Source: Thalassobacterium sedimentorum (GTDB lineage Bacteria > Verrucomicrobiota > Verrucomicrobiia > Opitutales > Coraliomargaritaceae). Taken from it: 64,000 nucleotides of DNA. A program made the translations under genes and the position numbers. The DNA lies in contig NZ_JARXIC010000002.1 of the NCBI RefSeq assembly GCF_031127905.1, positions 1 through 64,000 on the forward strand, given 5' to 3'. Every line of letters starts with the position of its first letter. Within the stretch, counting starts at the first letter, position 1. This document shows, piece by piece, positions 11,672 through 23,589 of the stretch. The notes beneath the pieces are model-generated. The model was not told the origin of the DNA. It did not search any database and was given only the letters and a program-made list of their open reading frames with translations.

Positions 11672-12262
11672 CTAAAACTTATTCTCTTTCCCCGAAAGCA
11701 TACGAACAATATTTGAACGGTGACGAACGACAATAAGCACTGCGAGAACGATCCCCAGATAAAATCGAGGATCCTCAGAGCCGTGTATAAAATAGGCGGC
11801 AATCGGTAAACTCACAGCAAAAAGCATCGAAGCCAGCGCCACCATCTTGGAGGTATAAAAGACGATTAGCCAAATCACTAAGCCAATCAAGAGCACTGCC
11901 CACATTAAAGCCAGCAGACCACCGATAGTGGTCGCCACCCCTTTTCCCCCACGAAATTTGAGAAAAATAGAAAAACTATGTCCAAGGATCGCTGCAATTA
12001 AGCCTATTACAGCCAGGCGATTATCCCCGCCATAGGCCAGAAGAGGCCAACCGGCGGCCAAGAAACCTTTGAGCGCATCAAGTGCGAAAACAGTATTGCC
12101 CCATTTGGCCCCTAAGGTGCGCTTTACGTTGGTCGCACCTGGATTGCCGCTGCCAGCTTTAAAAATATCAATACCTTGGCTACGCGCCACGATGACTGCA
12201 AAACTTATCGCGCCGAGAAAATAGCCGACTAAGATAACAAGGAGAATAGAAACGACTGACAT
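11672..12262 (-). CDS. plsY: Acyl-phosphate:glycerol-3-phosphate acyltransferase PlsY
   Basis: A 196-residue integral membrane enzyme that makes 1-acyl-glycerol-3-phosphate from acyl-phosphate, the first committed step of phospholipid synthesis. The three cytoplasmic active-site motifs are present: GSGNPGATN near residue 37, KFRGGKGVAT near residue 103, and VVRHRSNI near the C terminus. Five membrane segments are expected. The length equals the usual 190-210. It lies downstream of serA in the same direction but beyond a terminator, so it is probably transcribed on its own. PlsX is not in the window. Confidence 0.95.
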   Translation of the reverse strand: MSVVSILLVILVGYFLGAISFAVIVARSQGIDIFKAGSGNPGATNVKRTLGAKWGNTVFALDALKGFLAAGWPLLAYGGDNRLAVIGLIAAILGHSFSIFLKFRGGKGVATTIGGLLALMWAVLLIGLVIWLIVFYTSKMVALASMLFAVSLPIAAYFIHGSEDPRFYLGIVLAVLIVVRHRSNIVRMLSGKENKF

Positions 12263-12382
12263 AATGATCCAGCATGAAGCCAGAATCGTCTGCTGCGAGT
12301 CTAGATTACACCACTTTCACAGTGATTCTGGCGAACGCTGCAGCCTTGGATGTAGCGCAGTAGCAATTAATAGTAAGGCAGC

Positions 12383-12415
12383 AAAAAAGGACTCCCCATA
12401 CAAGGGAGCCCTTTT
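12383..12415 (-). terminator. Intrinsic terminator of serA
   Basis: Read on the minus strand, a 12-position stem with one mismatch (AAAAGGGCTCCC against GGGGAGTCCTTTT) ends in six T residues, 22 bases after the serA stop codon. The flanking A run on the other side would let it work in both directions. Confidence 0.88.
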
Positions 12416-12436
12416 GTGAGAGATTGAATACAAGCC

Positions 12437-14023
12437 TTACAGCTTGATGACACGATATTTCTCAATCGCAGGATGCTCTGTAATCTTCTTGGCAGCCGCT
12501 TCAGAAGGCGCGCTATCCAGTTCAAAGACGGAAACAGCAAATCCTTCGCCTTTATCGCGACTTAATGACATATTTGCGATATTAACTTTGTCCTCACCTA
12601 AGGTGACACCGATGAAACCGACGATACCTGGCACGTCCTTATTCTTAAGCACCAACAAGGTCGCATGAGTGCTCACTTCAAGACCATGACCATCAATAGA
12701 GACAATACGCGGTGTTTGGTTCTTCCCTACCAGTGTGCCGGCAACAGTGCGCGTTTTGCCTCCCTTACAAGCAACCTCAACTTCAATCAGTTCGTTAAAG
12801 TCAGCGTGCGTGCTGCTCTTCACTTGCTCTGTCTCCACCCCCAAACGCTCGATTTTCTTGGGTGCATTCACATTGTTAACGTTGTCAGAAATCTCACGCA
12901 GAAATCCACGCTGGATCGCATTGGTCAGTGGTAGTGTATCCAATTCGGTCACTTTGCCAAAATAACGAATCGTAATTTTCTCCACTCCTTCGGGTGCAAG
13001 TTGTTGCGAGAAAGTACCAATTTTTTCTCCCAGCGTCATATAAGGAGCTAGCTTCTCAAGGACCTTCGGATCAACGGAGGGCATGTTCAGTGCGTTCATG
13101 ACCATTCCGCCAGTGAGGGCTTCAATCATTTGCTTTGCGACATCAATACCAACGTTCTCTTGAGCTTCCTGAGTCGAAGCACCCAAGTGCGGCGTGAGCA
13201 CTAGGTTCTCGATCTGACGCAGTGGACTGTCTTCAGCAGGAGGCTCATCCTCATAAACATCGAGACCAGCTGCGGCAACCTTGCCTGAATTGAGTGCCTC
13301 AATCAATGCGGCCTCCTCAATAATTCCACCACGAGCACAATTGAAGACACGCACACCATCCTTCATACGGGAAAATGCATCTGCATTCAGCATGTGCTTT
13401 GTCTCCTTAGTCATTGGCATGTGCACGGTAATATAATCCGCGTTTTCAATCACCTCGTCGAGCGTAGCTTGTTGAACGCCCAGACTCTTCGCACGTGACT
13501 CCGTCAAGTACGGATCGTATGCCAACACTTCCATCTGAAATGCCATTGCACGTTTAGCAACTTCAGCACCAATACGCCCCATTCCAAGCACACCGAGTGT
13601 CTTCTGATTGAGCTCAGAACCTGTATACTTTTTACGATCCCAGCGGCCAGCTTTCATACCCGCACTCGCTTGAACAATCGGACGTGTGCCCGCAAGCATG
13701 TGAGTAAAGGTAAGCTCTGCGGTGGCGATCGTATTCCCCGTTGGCGTGTTCATAACGATCACACCGTGATCGGTAGCGGCTTCGATATCGATGTTATCCA
13801 CACCGACACCTGCACGCCCCACAACCTTTAGCTTTGGGGCCGCAGCGATCACTTCAGCAGTGATCCGAGTATCCGAACGCACAGCAATCGCGTCGGCATC
13901 CTTGGCAAGCTCAAGAATTTGCTCCGGGGAGGAACCATAGGCTTCAACGACGTCAAAACCCTCCTGGGCTTTGAACAAATCAACACCAATGGGCGAAATG
14001 CGGTCTGCGACTAATATTTTCAT
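12437..14023 (-). CDS. serA: D-3-phosphoglycerate dehydrogenase
   Basis: A 528-residue enzyme that oxidises 3-phosphoglycerate to 3-phosphohydroxypyruvate, the first step of serine synthesis. It is the long, type 1 form. It contains the substrate-binding GRAGVGVDNID near residue 69, the NAD-binding GMGRIG at 147-152, the catalytic Arg in ARGGIIEE, and the catalytic His in HLGAST. An intervening domain and a C-terminal ACT domain (about residues 455-528) are also present. The ACT domain usually gives feedback control by serine. The frame is open 23 codons further upstream (to 14092), but the ATG at 14023 starts exactly at MKILVADRIS, as in homologues. It is divergent from yicC. Confidence 0.96.
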   Translation of the reverse strand: MKILVADRISPIGVDLFKAQEGFDVVEAYGSSPEQILELAKDADAIAVRSDTRITAEVIAAAPKLKVVGRAGVGVDNIDIEAATDHGVIVMNTPTGNTIATAELTFTHMLAGTRPIVQASAGMKAGRWDRKKYTGSELNQKTLGVLGMGRIGAEVAKRAMAFQMEVLAYDPYLTESRAKSLGVQQATLDEVIENADYITVHMPMTKETKHMLNADAFSRMKDGVRVFNCARGGIIEEAALIEALNSGKVAAAGLDVYEDEPPAEDSPLRQIENLVLTPHLGASTQEAQENVGIDVAKQMIEALTGGMVMNALNMPSVDPKVLEKLAPYMTLGEKIGTFSQQLAPEGVEKITIRYFGKVTELDTLPLTNAIQRGFLREISDNVNNVNAPKKIERLGVETEQVKSSTHADFNELIEVEVACKGGKTRTVAGTLVGKNQTPRIVSIDGHGLEVSTHATLLVLKNKDVPGIVGFIGVTLGEDKVNIANMSLSRDKGEGFAVSVFELDSAPSEAAAKKITEHPAIEKYRVIKL

Positions 14024-14258
14024 AAGAAGCGGGCGAGTAAATTTATGCAGGCGTGAATTGCAACGAAATATCGTGAAAATGAACTTGTACAAATATTCGT
14101 AGATAAACTTGAGCCGGCGCGTTCCTGGGAACAGGACCTACTTTCTAGCGAGACAAAACAATGTACACTGCGGGGCAGCCTCAGTGTTTAGATCCAGTGT
14201 TCTTCATAAACGAAAACTTTGCCCTTCCCTCTTGGCTGGCAGCCATTATCAGTTGCCC

Positions 14259-15140
14259 ATGCGAAGTATGACAGGTTTTGGGCGCGGTTGCGCAGATGCA
14301 ATAGATGCAGGTGTACGCATTCAAATTGAGATTAATTCGGTCAACCGAAAGACACTCGACGTACAAATCAGTGCGCCGCGAGAATGGAGCGGGTACGAGG
14401 CAAAGTGTAATGAATGGCTAAACGGGGCCTTTCAACGTGGTCGAGTCAATATTCAAATCAAAGTGGAATCCATCCAGGGCGATACTGGCTCACTCAGCTT
14501 AAATACCGCCGCAATGGCACAAAGCCTCCAAAACTTACGTGAATTTGCGCAAGCCCAAGGCCTGGACTTCACGCCCGACAGCGGTTTCTTGCTGGATCTG
14601 GCACGTTCGGTCAAAGATAGCAGTGGACTCCCAGACTGGAAATCACTCAAAGGCTCAATCCAAGCTGCCTTCAATGAAGCTTTGCTGGATATCGATTCCA
14701 TGCGACTGCGAGAAGGTGCCGCACTAGCCACCGACTTAAAACAGCGCATCACTGAACTCGAAGACCTGCGGCAACAAATCGAAACCAACGCCAATGGCAG
14801 CACGCAACGTTACCGCGATGCCTTGCTTGAACGCCTGAAGCAGCTAAATTTGGAACTCGATCCATCAGATGAACGGGTGCTGAAGGAAGTCGCGATCTTT
14901 GCGGATCGCTCAGACATAAGTGAAGAAACCACTCGACTGGCCTCTCACTTTGAACAATTCCTGAGCTTCGTCCACGCGGACGAAGCCAGTGGTCGTAAGA
15001 TGGATTTTCTCTGCCAAGAAATTCACCGCGAATTCAACACCACCGGCAGCAAATCCAACGATATCGAGATCACACGCCTGGTCATCGAAGGTAAGAACGC
15101 GCTCGAACGCATCCGCGAGCAGGTGCAGAACATCGAATAG
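14259..15140 (+). CDS. yicC: YicC-family endoribonuclease
   Basis: A 293-residue protein beginning with the family signature [10 protein letters not shown] and ending in the DUF1732 block [19 protein letters not shown], close to the last residues. E. coli YicC (287 residues) is a metal-dependent endoribonuclease that affects small-RNA turnover. The frame is open upstream to 14109, but the [10 protein letters not shown] start at 14259 is the conserved one and the extra 50 residues have no family counterpart. In many genomes yicC precedes gmk and rpoZ; here it is alone and convergent with the exbD pair. Confidence 0.93.
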   Translation: MRSMTGFGRGCADAIDAGVRIQIEINSVNRKTLDVQISAPREWSGYEAKCNEWLNGAFQRGRVNIQIKVESIQGDTGSLSLNTAAMAQSLQNLREFAQAQGLDFTPDSGFLLDLARSVKDSSGLPDWKSLKGSIQAAFNEALLDIDSMRLREGAALATDLKQRITELEDLRQQIETNANGSTQRYRDALLERLKQLNLELDPSDERVLKEVAIFADRSDISEETTRLASHFEQFLSFVHADEASGRKMDFLCQEIHREFNTTGSKSNDIEITRLVIEGKNALERIREQVQNIE

Positions 15141-15145
15141 CCGCC

Positions 15146-15589
15146 TTAAGTATCATCCCCCAAAGCGAAATTCACCGCTTCAATACCAGCCAGCGAGCAA
15201 GCATCCATCACCTTTACGATTTGCCCATGTGACACAGATTCAGCCGGTGAAATTGTGACGATTGCCTCAACTTTATTAGCTGCGCTGGCCTCGCGAAAGC
15301 GCGTCAGCATCGCTGCCAGCGCTTGAAAACGTGGTGCGTCAGGCGTATCATAGGGATAATCATTAACAATCACTTGGCCGTCTTGGCGGATTTCAATAAT
15401 TTGCTCATCGGGCAGGTCCAGTGGTTCATCCTGCACGACCGAGCCAGGCAATTGAAAAGAAAGATCGGCCTCCTGCTGCTCCAAGGTCGAAGCAACCATA
15501 AAGTAGATCAGCAGCAGAAAAACGACATCAATCATAGGGGCAATCGGTACGCCGACCTTGTCTTCTACTTTCTTTTTGGGTATGGCCAT
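15146..15589 (-). CDS. ExbD/TolR-family biopolymer transport protein (second copy)
   Basis: A 147-residue inner-membrane protein with one N-terminal membrane helix (APMIDVVFLLLIYFMVAS). The helix carries the conserved Asp that conducts protons with the ExbB/TolQ partner, and a periplasmic domain follows. ATG 15589 is used because it lies five bases after the stop of the upstream exbD and gives the standard MAIPKKK start; the frame is open to 15649. It probably energises an outer-membrane process together with its tandem partner. No exbB/tolQ or tonB lies next to it. Confidence 0.9.
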   Translation of the reverse strand: MAIPKKKVEDKVGVPIAPMIDVVFLLLIYFMVASTLEQQEADLSFQLPGSVVQDEPLDLPDEQIIEIRQDGQVIVNDYPYDTPDAPRFQALAAMLTRFREASAANKVEAIVTISPAESVSHGQIVKVMDACSLAGIEAVNFALGDDT

Positions 15590-15594
15590 CAGAA

Positions 15595-16014
15595 TTAATC
15601 CATTTGATAGGTGGCGTAAATGACTTCGTAAGCCCCCACTTCGGCACATGCTTTGAGAACTTTCTTAATCGTCAGATAGGGCGTGGCTTGATCCGCACGT
15701 AGATGAATGCGCAGTTCAGGGTTCGCTGCCAGTGAGGTCTTCATTGTCGCTCGCATATTCTCAAGCGTGACTGGTTCCATGCCCAAGTAGATGACACCCT
15801 CTGCATCCAAAGAAATCGTCCCGCGATTAGGCAGATCCTCAGCATCAGGCACATCACTCTCCGCCGACTCTGGTAAATCAAGCTTCTTAGCACGGTCTGC
15901 CTGCGCCAACGTGCTGACCGTCATAAAGAAGACCAACAGTAAAAAAACCATATCGATCATCGGAGTCATCGGGAAATCCTCTTCAGGCGATTGACTGGAT
16001 CTACGGCGGGCCAT
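15595..16014 (-). CDS. ExbD/TolR-family biopolymer transport protein (first copy)
   Basis: A 139-residue ExbD-type protein: a basic N terminus (MARRRSSQ), a single membrane helix starting TPMIDMVFLLLVFFMTVS with the conserved Asp, then a periplasmic domain. It is followed after five bases by a second exbD with different sequence, so the two probably form a hetero-pair, as in many Planctomycetota and Verrucomicrobiota. Such pairs normally follow a MotA/TolQ/ExbB gene, but the gene upstream here is the OmcB-like protein, separated by a strong terminator. The partner channel must be encoded elsewhere. Confidence 0.9.
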   Translation of the reverse strand: MARRRSSQSPEEDFPMTPMIDMVFLLLVFFMTVSTLAQADRAKKLDLPESAESDVPDAEDLPNRGTISLDAEGVIYLGMEPVTLENMRATMKTSLAANPELRIHLRADQATPYLTIKKVLKACAEVGAYEVIYATYQMD

Positions 16015-16061
16015 TGATACAAAACGTTAAAAATTACAGCTGAAAAGTCAGGTAAAATAGC

Positions 16062-16096
16062 AAAAAAAAGAGGCGCCCGCATAAGCGGACACCTCT
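16062..16096 (-). terminator. Intrinsic terminator of the OmcB-like gene
   Basis: On the minus strand a 12-bp stem with two G-U pairs (AGAGGTGTCCGC with GCGGGCGCCTCT) closes a TTAT loop and is followed by eight T residues, 24 bases after the stop codon. It separates this gene from the exbD pair. Confidence 0.92.
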
Positions 16097-16119
16097 GAAA
16101 GATTCGGAAGAATCAGGTC

Positions 16120-17733
16120 TTAGTAGACTTGAGTCGCTTCTTCTTCAGGAACTGGAGTCTTAAGAAGATCCGAGCGCATTTGTGCCTTAAAGCGGGCGTC
16201 ACCTTCGGCGACAGCTTGCGCAACAACACGGAACTCGATGATCTGCTTAGCCTTCAATACACTGTAAGGAGCGAAGCTGACGTTGTTGCCAGTGATGCTG
16301 CCTTGTGTATCACCTGCAGCGGAGACAACCTTAAGTTGGCTTGGAAGTTGAACTTCGAGGCCGACGTTTGTGTCTTGTGCAGTTCCTTGGTTAGTGATTT
16401 GAATCACATAGGTAGTTTCCTCACCAACCAGCAGTGGATCCTCAGTGTCAATCACTTCGATCAACAGCGCTGGGTAGCCACGCCATTCGGTGCATGCATC
16501 GTCGTTACCGCTGAGCCCGTATTGAGCTGATGCAGCGCTAACTTGGTTGCAATATGTGCCTTCTTGCAGGCCAAGAACAGTAACGTCGAAGCTCTTGGAT
16601 TCGCCAGCACCGAGGCTAGTGGTCCATGTAGCTGTGTTACCATTGATTTGTGCACCTGGAGCAGTGAGCAACTTGTTCTGTGAAGGAACAGTGTCGACAA
16701 CAACTACGTCAGAGAGTGGCACATCACCAGTATTCGTGGCTGTGATTGTGTAAGAAGCCTTCTTACCAACAAACTGCATTGGTGTGCCTTCCTTAACAAC
16801 ATCGATACCTGCTTCAACCACAACGACACATGCATCATCTTCAACAGATGCTGCATTGGAAGCGGAAGCCACCGCTGTGTTGCAATGCTCACCAGTTGCC
16901 GAAGCTGTGGTGTTCACTGTAACGTCACGGCTTTCACCTGGAGCGAGTGTGCCGAGATTTGTTGTCAAAGTGCTGTTTCCGCTGTCATGAGCGACGCCAG
17001 CAGGCAATGTGTCTGTAAGAACAACATCGTATGCGCAGAAGTTACCAACATTAGTCACAGTGATGTTCCAAGGAACACCTGCACCAAGAAGAACTTGTTC
17101 ATTTGGAGTTGTCTTTACGATCGCAAGCTCAGGAGCACCCACTTGTGTAGTGGTGCAAGCTTCTGGATATGCAACGATGGTCGCACAGTTACTAAGATCT
17201 GCGACTTGAGTTGGCTTAACCGTCAACTTAAGAGGCGTGCGTGAACCGCTTTGAACATTGTAAAGCGTCCAAGTCACACTGCTGCCGTTGACTTCGGCTT
17301 CAGGCTCACTTGAAACATATACAGTGCCGGCAGGGATCTGCTCTTCAACAACAACTTTCTTCACCTTATCCTTAGCGATTACTGTATAGTTGTAATCGTA
17401 GGGAGTGTTGATCGCAACCATGTCAGGTGCGGACTTCTCAAGGCGTACGAGGTGCTTATCAATGTAATCAGTGACTGTACCGATAGAGCAATCACCAGCT
17501 GGAGCAGGTGCTGCGACAGGTGCCGGCGCAGGCGCAGGCTTCGTCTTGTTGTATTGATGAACGTGACGATTGTCAGAGGGTGTTTTCAGGTTGAAAACGG
17601 TTGTTTCGGGGGAATCCGACACTGTGAAATTCTTGCCCTGGTCCGGGATTCTCTGAGCGGATAGCTGAGAAGCGGACAAAGCAATGAATGCTGCAAGTGC
17701 AGAAGCTCCGAGGAACTTTTTCATGATATTCAT
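16120..17733 (-). CDS. OmcB-like cysteine-containing DUF11 surface protein
   Basis: A 537-residue exported protein. After a clear signal peptide (MKKFLGASALAAFIALSASQ, cleavage near SAQ) and a Pro/Ala-rich stretch, about four DUF11/CARDB-like beta-sandwich repeats follow. Each has the pattern of a pre-strand TITATNTGDVPLSDVVVVDT and a Cys near the repeat boundary. Nine cysteines are spread as pairs, for example NCATIVAYPEAC and YCNQ...DDAC. This matches the OmcB (60-kDa cysteine-rich outer membrane protein) family of Chlamydiae and its relatives in other PVC bacteria, where cross-linked proteins stiffen the envelope. ATG 17733 or 17724 are both possible starts; the frame is open to 17790. Strong terminator and monocistronic layout suggest high expression. 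Confidence 0.8.
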   Translation of the reverse strand: MNIMKKFLGASALAAFIALSASQLSAQRIPDQGKNFTVSDSPETTVFNLKTPSDNRHVHQYNKTKPAPAPAPVAAPAPAGDCSIGTVTDYIDKHLVRLEKSAPDMVAINTPYDYNYTVIAKDKVKKVVVEEQIPAGTVYVSSEPEAEVNGSSVTWTLYNVQSGSRTPLKLTVKPTQVADLSNCATIVAYPEACTTTQVGAPELAIVKTTPNEQVLLGAGVPWNITVTNVGNFCAYDVVLTDTLPAGVAHDSGNSTLTTNLGTLAPGESRDVTVNTTASATGEHCNTAVASASNAASVEDDACVVVVEAGIDVVKEGTPMQFVGKKASYTITATNTGDVPLSDVVVVDTVPSQNKLLTAPGAQINGNTATWTTSLGAGESKSFDVTVLGLQEGTYCNQVSAASAQYGLSGNDDACTEWRGYPALLIEVIDTEDPLLVGEETTYVIQITNQGTAQDTNVGLEVQLPSQLKVVSAAGDTQGSITGNNVSFAPYSVLKAKQIIEFRVVAQAVAEGDARFKAQMRSDLLKTPVPEEEATQVY

Positions 17734-17908
17734 ATGTTCTGTGTGTGTAGTTAGTTTATTTTGCGGAGCGAACGGATGGCGTTCGCACATCTAGATTAGC
17801 AGATGAACTAAATACCCTAGCACAGGATAACGCTAAATCGAGTCAAAACATATTAAATTTTAGCATTAGCCCAGCTACCACTAGGCGTATAAAGAAGTAA
17901 AATTCCTA

Positions 17909-17944
17909 CAAAAAAGCGTGCTCCCCCGCAGGAAAACACGCTTT
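17909..17944 (-). terminator. Intrinsic terminator of the sdh operon
   Basis: On the minus strand an 8-bp stem AAAGCGTG / CACGCTTT closes a 16-base loop and is followed by a run of T residues, 27 bases beyond the sdhB stop codon. Confidence 0.82.
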
Positions 17945-17970
17945 AGAAAATGACGATTTGAAGCGACGCG

Positions 17971-18744
17971 CTATGCGACCGGCTTAAAGAAGTTCTTCAT
18001 TTGCGCCACTGCATAGTCGCGATTCAGATGCGCAATCATGTCCAGCGGAATACTCTTCGGGCAAGCTGCCTCACACTCTCCAATGTTAGTGCAACCGCCA
18101 AAACCTTCGCCGTCCATGGTGGTGACCATGGCAAGCGTACGACGATCTTTCTCCGCCTTGCCCTGTGGTAGGCTGTTCATGTGAGCGACCTTAGCACCGG
18201 TAAATAACATCGCCGATGCATTCGGGCACGCAGCCACGCAAGCACCACAACCGATACAAGCCGCAGCATCCATCGCATAGTCGGCAATGCCCTTAGCAAT
18301 CGGCATCGCATTCGCATCAACGGCACTCCCAGCACGTGCAGTGATAAAGCCACCTGCCTGAATAATCTTATCCAAGGGTGTGCGGTCAACCACCAGGTCT
18401 TTAATGACAGGGAAGGGCTTGGCACGCCATGGCTCGATCGTGATCGTCTGCCCATCGTGGAAGTGACGCATGTGCAACTGACAGGCCGTAGTACCACTCT
18501 CAGGGCCGTGTGGAATGCCGTTAATCGTCATCGAGCACATGCCGCAAATACCTTCGCGACAGTCATGGTCAAACGCGACCGGCTCATGGCCATCCGCAAC
18601 GAGTTGCTCCGAAAGGATGTCGAGCATTTCGAGGAATGAGGAGTCCTCAGAAATATTGGCGAGCTTGTATTCGGCAAATTTTCCAACGTCGAGGCGGTTC
18701 TTCTGACGCCAAACGCGGATTGTGAGATTCATTGTTTTTTCCAT
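17971..18744 (-). CDS. sdhB: Succinate dehydrogenase/fumarate reductase iron-sulfur subunit
   Basis: A 257-residue subunit that carries electrons from the flavoprotein to the membrane quinone site. The [2Fe-2S] domain shows CREGICGMC near residue 62. The C-terminal ferredoxin domain has [12 protein letters not shown] and [12 protein letters not shown] for the [4Fe-4S] and [3Fe-4S] clusters. The insertion and spacing match the non-classical SdhB of Bacteroidota and Verrucomicrobiota that pairs with a single cytochrome b subunit. It is the last gene of sdhCAB. A second ATG four codons in (18732) is an equally good start. Confidence 0.95.
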   Translation of the reverse strand: MEKTMNLTIRVWRQKNRLDVGKFAEYKLANISEDSSFLEMLDILSEQLVADGHEPVAFDHDCREGICGMCSMTINGIPHGPESGTTACQLHMRHFHDGQTITIEPWRAKPFPVIKDLVVDRTPLDKIIQAGGFITARAGSAVDANAMPIAKGIADYAMDAAACIGCGACVAACPNASAMLFTGAKVAHMNSLPQGKAEKDRRTLAMVTTMDGEGFGGCTNIGECEAACPKSIPLDMIAHLNRDYAVAQMKNFFKPVA

Positions 18745-18762
18745 CGTGCGTATTGAGTTGGA

Positions 18763-20706
18763 TTACTTGTAACTGCGAGTGGCGAGCTTGATGTTTTCGT
18801 AAACGAGCGGCTCCTTGTGCAAGGCTGGGGCAACATCGTCGCCCTTATACTCCCACACTCCTACGAATGCGAAATTATCGTCGTCACGCTTGGCCTCACC
18901 GTCGTCGGTTTGGTGCTCTGCGCGGAAGTGACCACCACAGGACTCTTCTCGCATAAGTGCATCGCGACAAAGGATTTCGCCGAACTCCATAAAGTCAGCC
19001 ACGCGACCGGCGCGCTCGAGCTCGGGGTTCAGGCTGTCGGCATCGCCCACAACCTTCAGATTGGACCAGAACTCTTTGCGTAAGGCTTGAATCTCTTCAA
19101 TCGCTGCAGTCAGACTCTCCTTGGTGCGGGACATGCCGCACTTCTCCCACATAATGTTGCCAAGGCGCTTATGGAAGGAACGCGGCGACTCAGTGCCACC
19201 GATCGACATCAGCTTATCAATGCGCGACTTCACATCGGCTTCGACTTCGGCAAAAGCGGGGTGATCTGCGGTCACCTTGCCCGCAGCGGCCACGCCCTGC
19301 TCTCCGAGGTAGTTACCCACCGTATATGGCAGAACAAAATATCCGTCCGCCAAACCTTGCATCAGCGCCGAAGCACCGAGTCGATTTGCTCCGTGATCAG
19401 AGAAATTAGCCTCACCGCCGACAAACATGCCAGGAATGGTGGACTGCAAATTGTAATCAACCCAAAGCCCGCCCATGGTGTAGTGCACGGCGGGGAAAAT
19501 CATCATCGGTGTTTCGTAAGGATTATCACCGGTGATGCATTGATACATTTCAAAGAGATTACCATAGCGCTCTTCGATCGCCTTTTGGCCATCACGCTTG
19601 ATCGCATCGCGGAAGTCGAGGAAGACCCCGAGTCCTGTAGTCGCCACCCCACGACCGTCGTCGCAAGCCTCCTTGGCAGCACGCGAGGAAATATCGCGCG
19701 GGGCCAAATTACCAAAGCTCGGGTATTTACGCTCCAGGTAGTAATCGCGCTCTTCATCAGGCACAGCGTTGGGATCGAGCTTACCTTCGCGAATCTTCTT
19801 GGCAGTCTCCTTATCCTTAGGCGCCCACACACGACCATCATTCCGCAGCGACTCCGACATCAGCGTCAACTTCGACTGCTGATCACCGTGAACCGGAATA
19901 CAGGTGGGGTGAATTTGCGTGTAGCATGGGTTGGCCATACCGGCACCACGGCGATAGGCGCGATGCGCAGCCGTCACATTACAACCCTGAGCATTTGTGG
20001 AGAGGAAGAATACATTGCCGTAACCACCGGTGGCAATCACGACGGCATCGCCCGCATGGCGGGAAATTTCGCCGGTCACCATGTTGCGCACAATCACACC
20101 CTTGGCATGACCGTCGACCTTGACCACATCCAGCATCTCATGGCGATTATACATCTTCACCTTACCGAGGCCGATCTGCTTACTCAGTGCAGAATAAGCA
20201 CCTAATAACAACTGCTGCCCCGTTTGACCGCGGGCATAAAAAGTACGAGACACTTGCGCACCACCGAAAGAGCGATTCGCCAAGTATCCACCATATTCGC
20301 GGGCAAAAGGAACGCCATTGGCGACGCACTGGTCAATAATGTCGGAAGACACTTCTGCCAGACGATACACATTGGCCTCACGAGCGCGGTAGTCGCCGCC
20401 CTTCACCGTGTCGTAGAAGAGACGATGCACGCTGTCACCGTCGTTCTGATAATTCTTGGAAGCATTAATCCCCCCCTGCGCAGCAATACTGTGCGCACGG
20501 CGCGGACTATCCTGATAACAGAAGCAAGAGACGTTGTAGCCCTGCTCAGCGAGACTGGCGGCCGCAGCGCCACCAGCGAGACCGGAACCGACCACAATCA
20601 CGTTATATTTACGTCGATTGGCCGGATTGACCAGCTTCATATTAAACTTGTGGCTCGTCCACTTCTGTGCGAGTGGGCCTTCGGGAATTTTGGAATCGAG
20701 ATTCAT
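18763..20706 (-). CDS. sdhA: Succinate dehydrogenase/fumarate reductase flavoprotein subunit
   Basis: A 647-residue catalytic subunit with covalently bound FAD. The dinucleotide fold [18 protein letters not shown] is near residue 40, followed by the flavin-binding [10 protein letters not shown] block and the substrate-binding HPT and capping-domain motifs. The C-terminal [15 protein letters not shown]-type end (here [17 protein letters not shown]) is characteristic. The sequence resembles the long Bacteroidota/Bacillus-type SdhA rather than the mitochondrial type. An AGGA lies about ten bases before the ATG. The gene is between sdhC and sdhB and completes the TCA-cycle dehydrogenase; it could also reduce fumarate in anaerobic growth. 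Confidence 0.97.
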   Translation of the reverse strand: MNLDSKIPEGPLAQKWTSHKFNMKLVNPANRRKYNVIVVGSGLAGGAAAASLAEQGYNVSCFCYQDSPRRAHSIAAQGGINASKNYQNDGDSVHRLFYDTVKGGDYRAREANVYRLAEVSSDIIDQCVANGVPFAREYGGYLANRSFGGAQVSRTFYARGQTGQQLLLGAYSALSKQIGLGKVKMYNRHEMLDVVKVDGHAKGVIVRNMVTGEISRHAGDAVVIATGGYGNVFFLSTNAQGCNVTAAHRAYRRGAGMANPCYTQIHPTCIPVHGDQQSKLTLMSESLRNDGRVWAPKDKETAKKIREGKLDPNAVPDEERDYYLERKYPSFGNLAPRDISSRAAKEACDDGRGVATTGLGVFLDFRDAIKRDGQKAIEERYGNLFEMYQCITGDNPYETPMMIFPAVHYTMGGLWVDYNLQSTIPGMFVGGEANFSDHGANRLGASALMQGLADGYFVLPYTVGNYLGEQGVAAAGKVTADHPAFAEVEADVKSRIDKLMSIGGTESPRSFHKRLGNIMWEKCGMSRTKESLTAAIEEIQALRKEFWSNLKVVGDADSLNPELERAGRVADFMEFGEILCRDALMREESCGGHFRAEHQTDDGEAKRDDDNFAFVGVWEYKGDDVAPALHKEPLVYENIKLATRSYK

Positions 20707-20718
20707 TGTTCGGCGTTC

Positions 20719-21525
20719 CTATTTGTGAAGTGTTTCAGTGATCTCGGCAGCGGCGACTGGCAAACCACCCGTCGGATCCTTTTTAAGTATCCCCGTCAAA
20801 GCAGAAAGCGGAATCACCGCAAAGCCGAGAAAAACCACCCAACCATACACCAGGGCCACACGATCGAGACGCTTGCGCCAAAGCGCATTACGAAGCCCGA
20901 CACTCTGAAACATACTGCTCACTCCGTGTGTTAAATGCATGCAAAGCAAACCAGTGGCTACGATGTAAAATACAGAAACCCACCACACTTGAAAGCCATC
21001 AACCATCATATCGTTAACATTGAAAGTATCCACCGGATGACCATTTTTCACGACCACTTCACCATGCTTAACCAAGGGCACCATAGTTGGCTCAATCACC
21101 CCCGCTTCCTCATATTGCATACCTGGCACGTTACGCGCCGTAAAATGCGCAATGTGAAAAACAATAAAGGCCAACAGAATAATACCGCTCATGCGCATGG
21201 TACGGGAAGAATAGCTCGCCTGAACCATCTTATCATCATCGTAACGATCCGGGCGCGCCTTGCGATTATCCAAGGTCAAGGTCACCGCAGCCCAGATATG
21301 CACCGCAATACTCCCCAACAGGAATATGCGAATCCCCCACAGCGCCGCTGCGGGCAGCAAATGATGCAACTTATAAGCATACGCATTGATCACCTCTGCA
21401 CCGAGAAAGATCTGTAAATTCCCAAGCATGTGCCCCATTACAAAGAGCACGAGCACTAGGCCAGTTAACGCCATCAAAATCTTACGACCGATGGTGGATT
21501 TGAAGAAACTACATAATGAGCACAT
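20719..21525 (-). CDS. sdhC: Succinate dehydrogenase cytochrome b subunit (b558 type)
   Basis: A 268-residue membrane anchor with five predicted helices, the single-subunit, two-haem (type B) form. It starts with FFKSTIGRKILMALTGLVL and contains helix histidines (GHMLGN, HLLP, VFHIAHF, MHLTHG) placed as haem ligands. It anchors SdhAB and passes electrons to menaquinone. It is the first gene of the operon, 12 bases ahead of sdhA. An internal ATG a few codons in could also start translation; no Shine-Dalgarno decides it. Confidence 0.93.
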   Translation of the reverse strand: MCSLCSFFKSTIGRKILMALTGLVLVLFVMGHMLGNLQIFLGAEVINAYAYKLHHLLPAAALWGIRIFLLGSIAVHIWAAVTLTLDNRKARPDRYDDDKMVQASYSSRTMRMSGIILLAFIVFHIAHFTARNVPGMQYEEAGVIEPTMVPLVKHGEVVVKNGHPVDTFNVNDMMVDGFQVWWVSVFYIVATGLLCMHLTHGVSSMFQSVGLRNALWRKRLDRVALVYGWVVFLGFAVIPLSALTGILKKDPTGGLPVAAAEITETLHK

Positions 21526-23507
<1,982 letters not shown>

Positions 23508-23589
23508 ACCCAAAGTGAACCGCGCGCTACCATTGGGCACAATGCGCTGCGCCGACACTGTGACTTCATCCGCCCCCTCAGCTCACTCC

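Noticed and set aside
19087-20205. 372-residue frame on the strand opposite sdhA
   Set aside because: It lies wholly inside sdhA, which has clear flavoprotein motifs. It is a shadow produced by codon bias.
20224-20934. 236-residue frame opposite sdhA and sdhC
   Set aside because: It overlaps two well-supported genes and has low-complexity composition.
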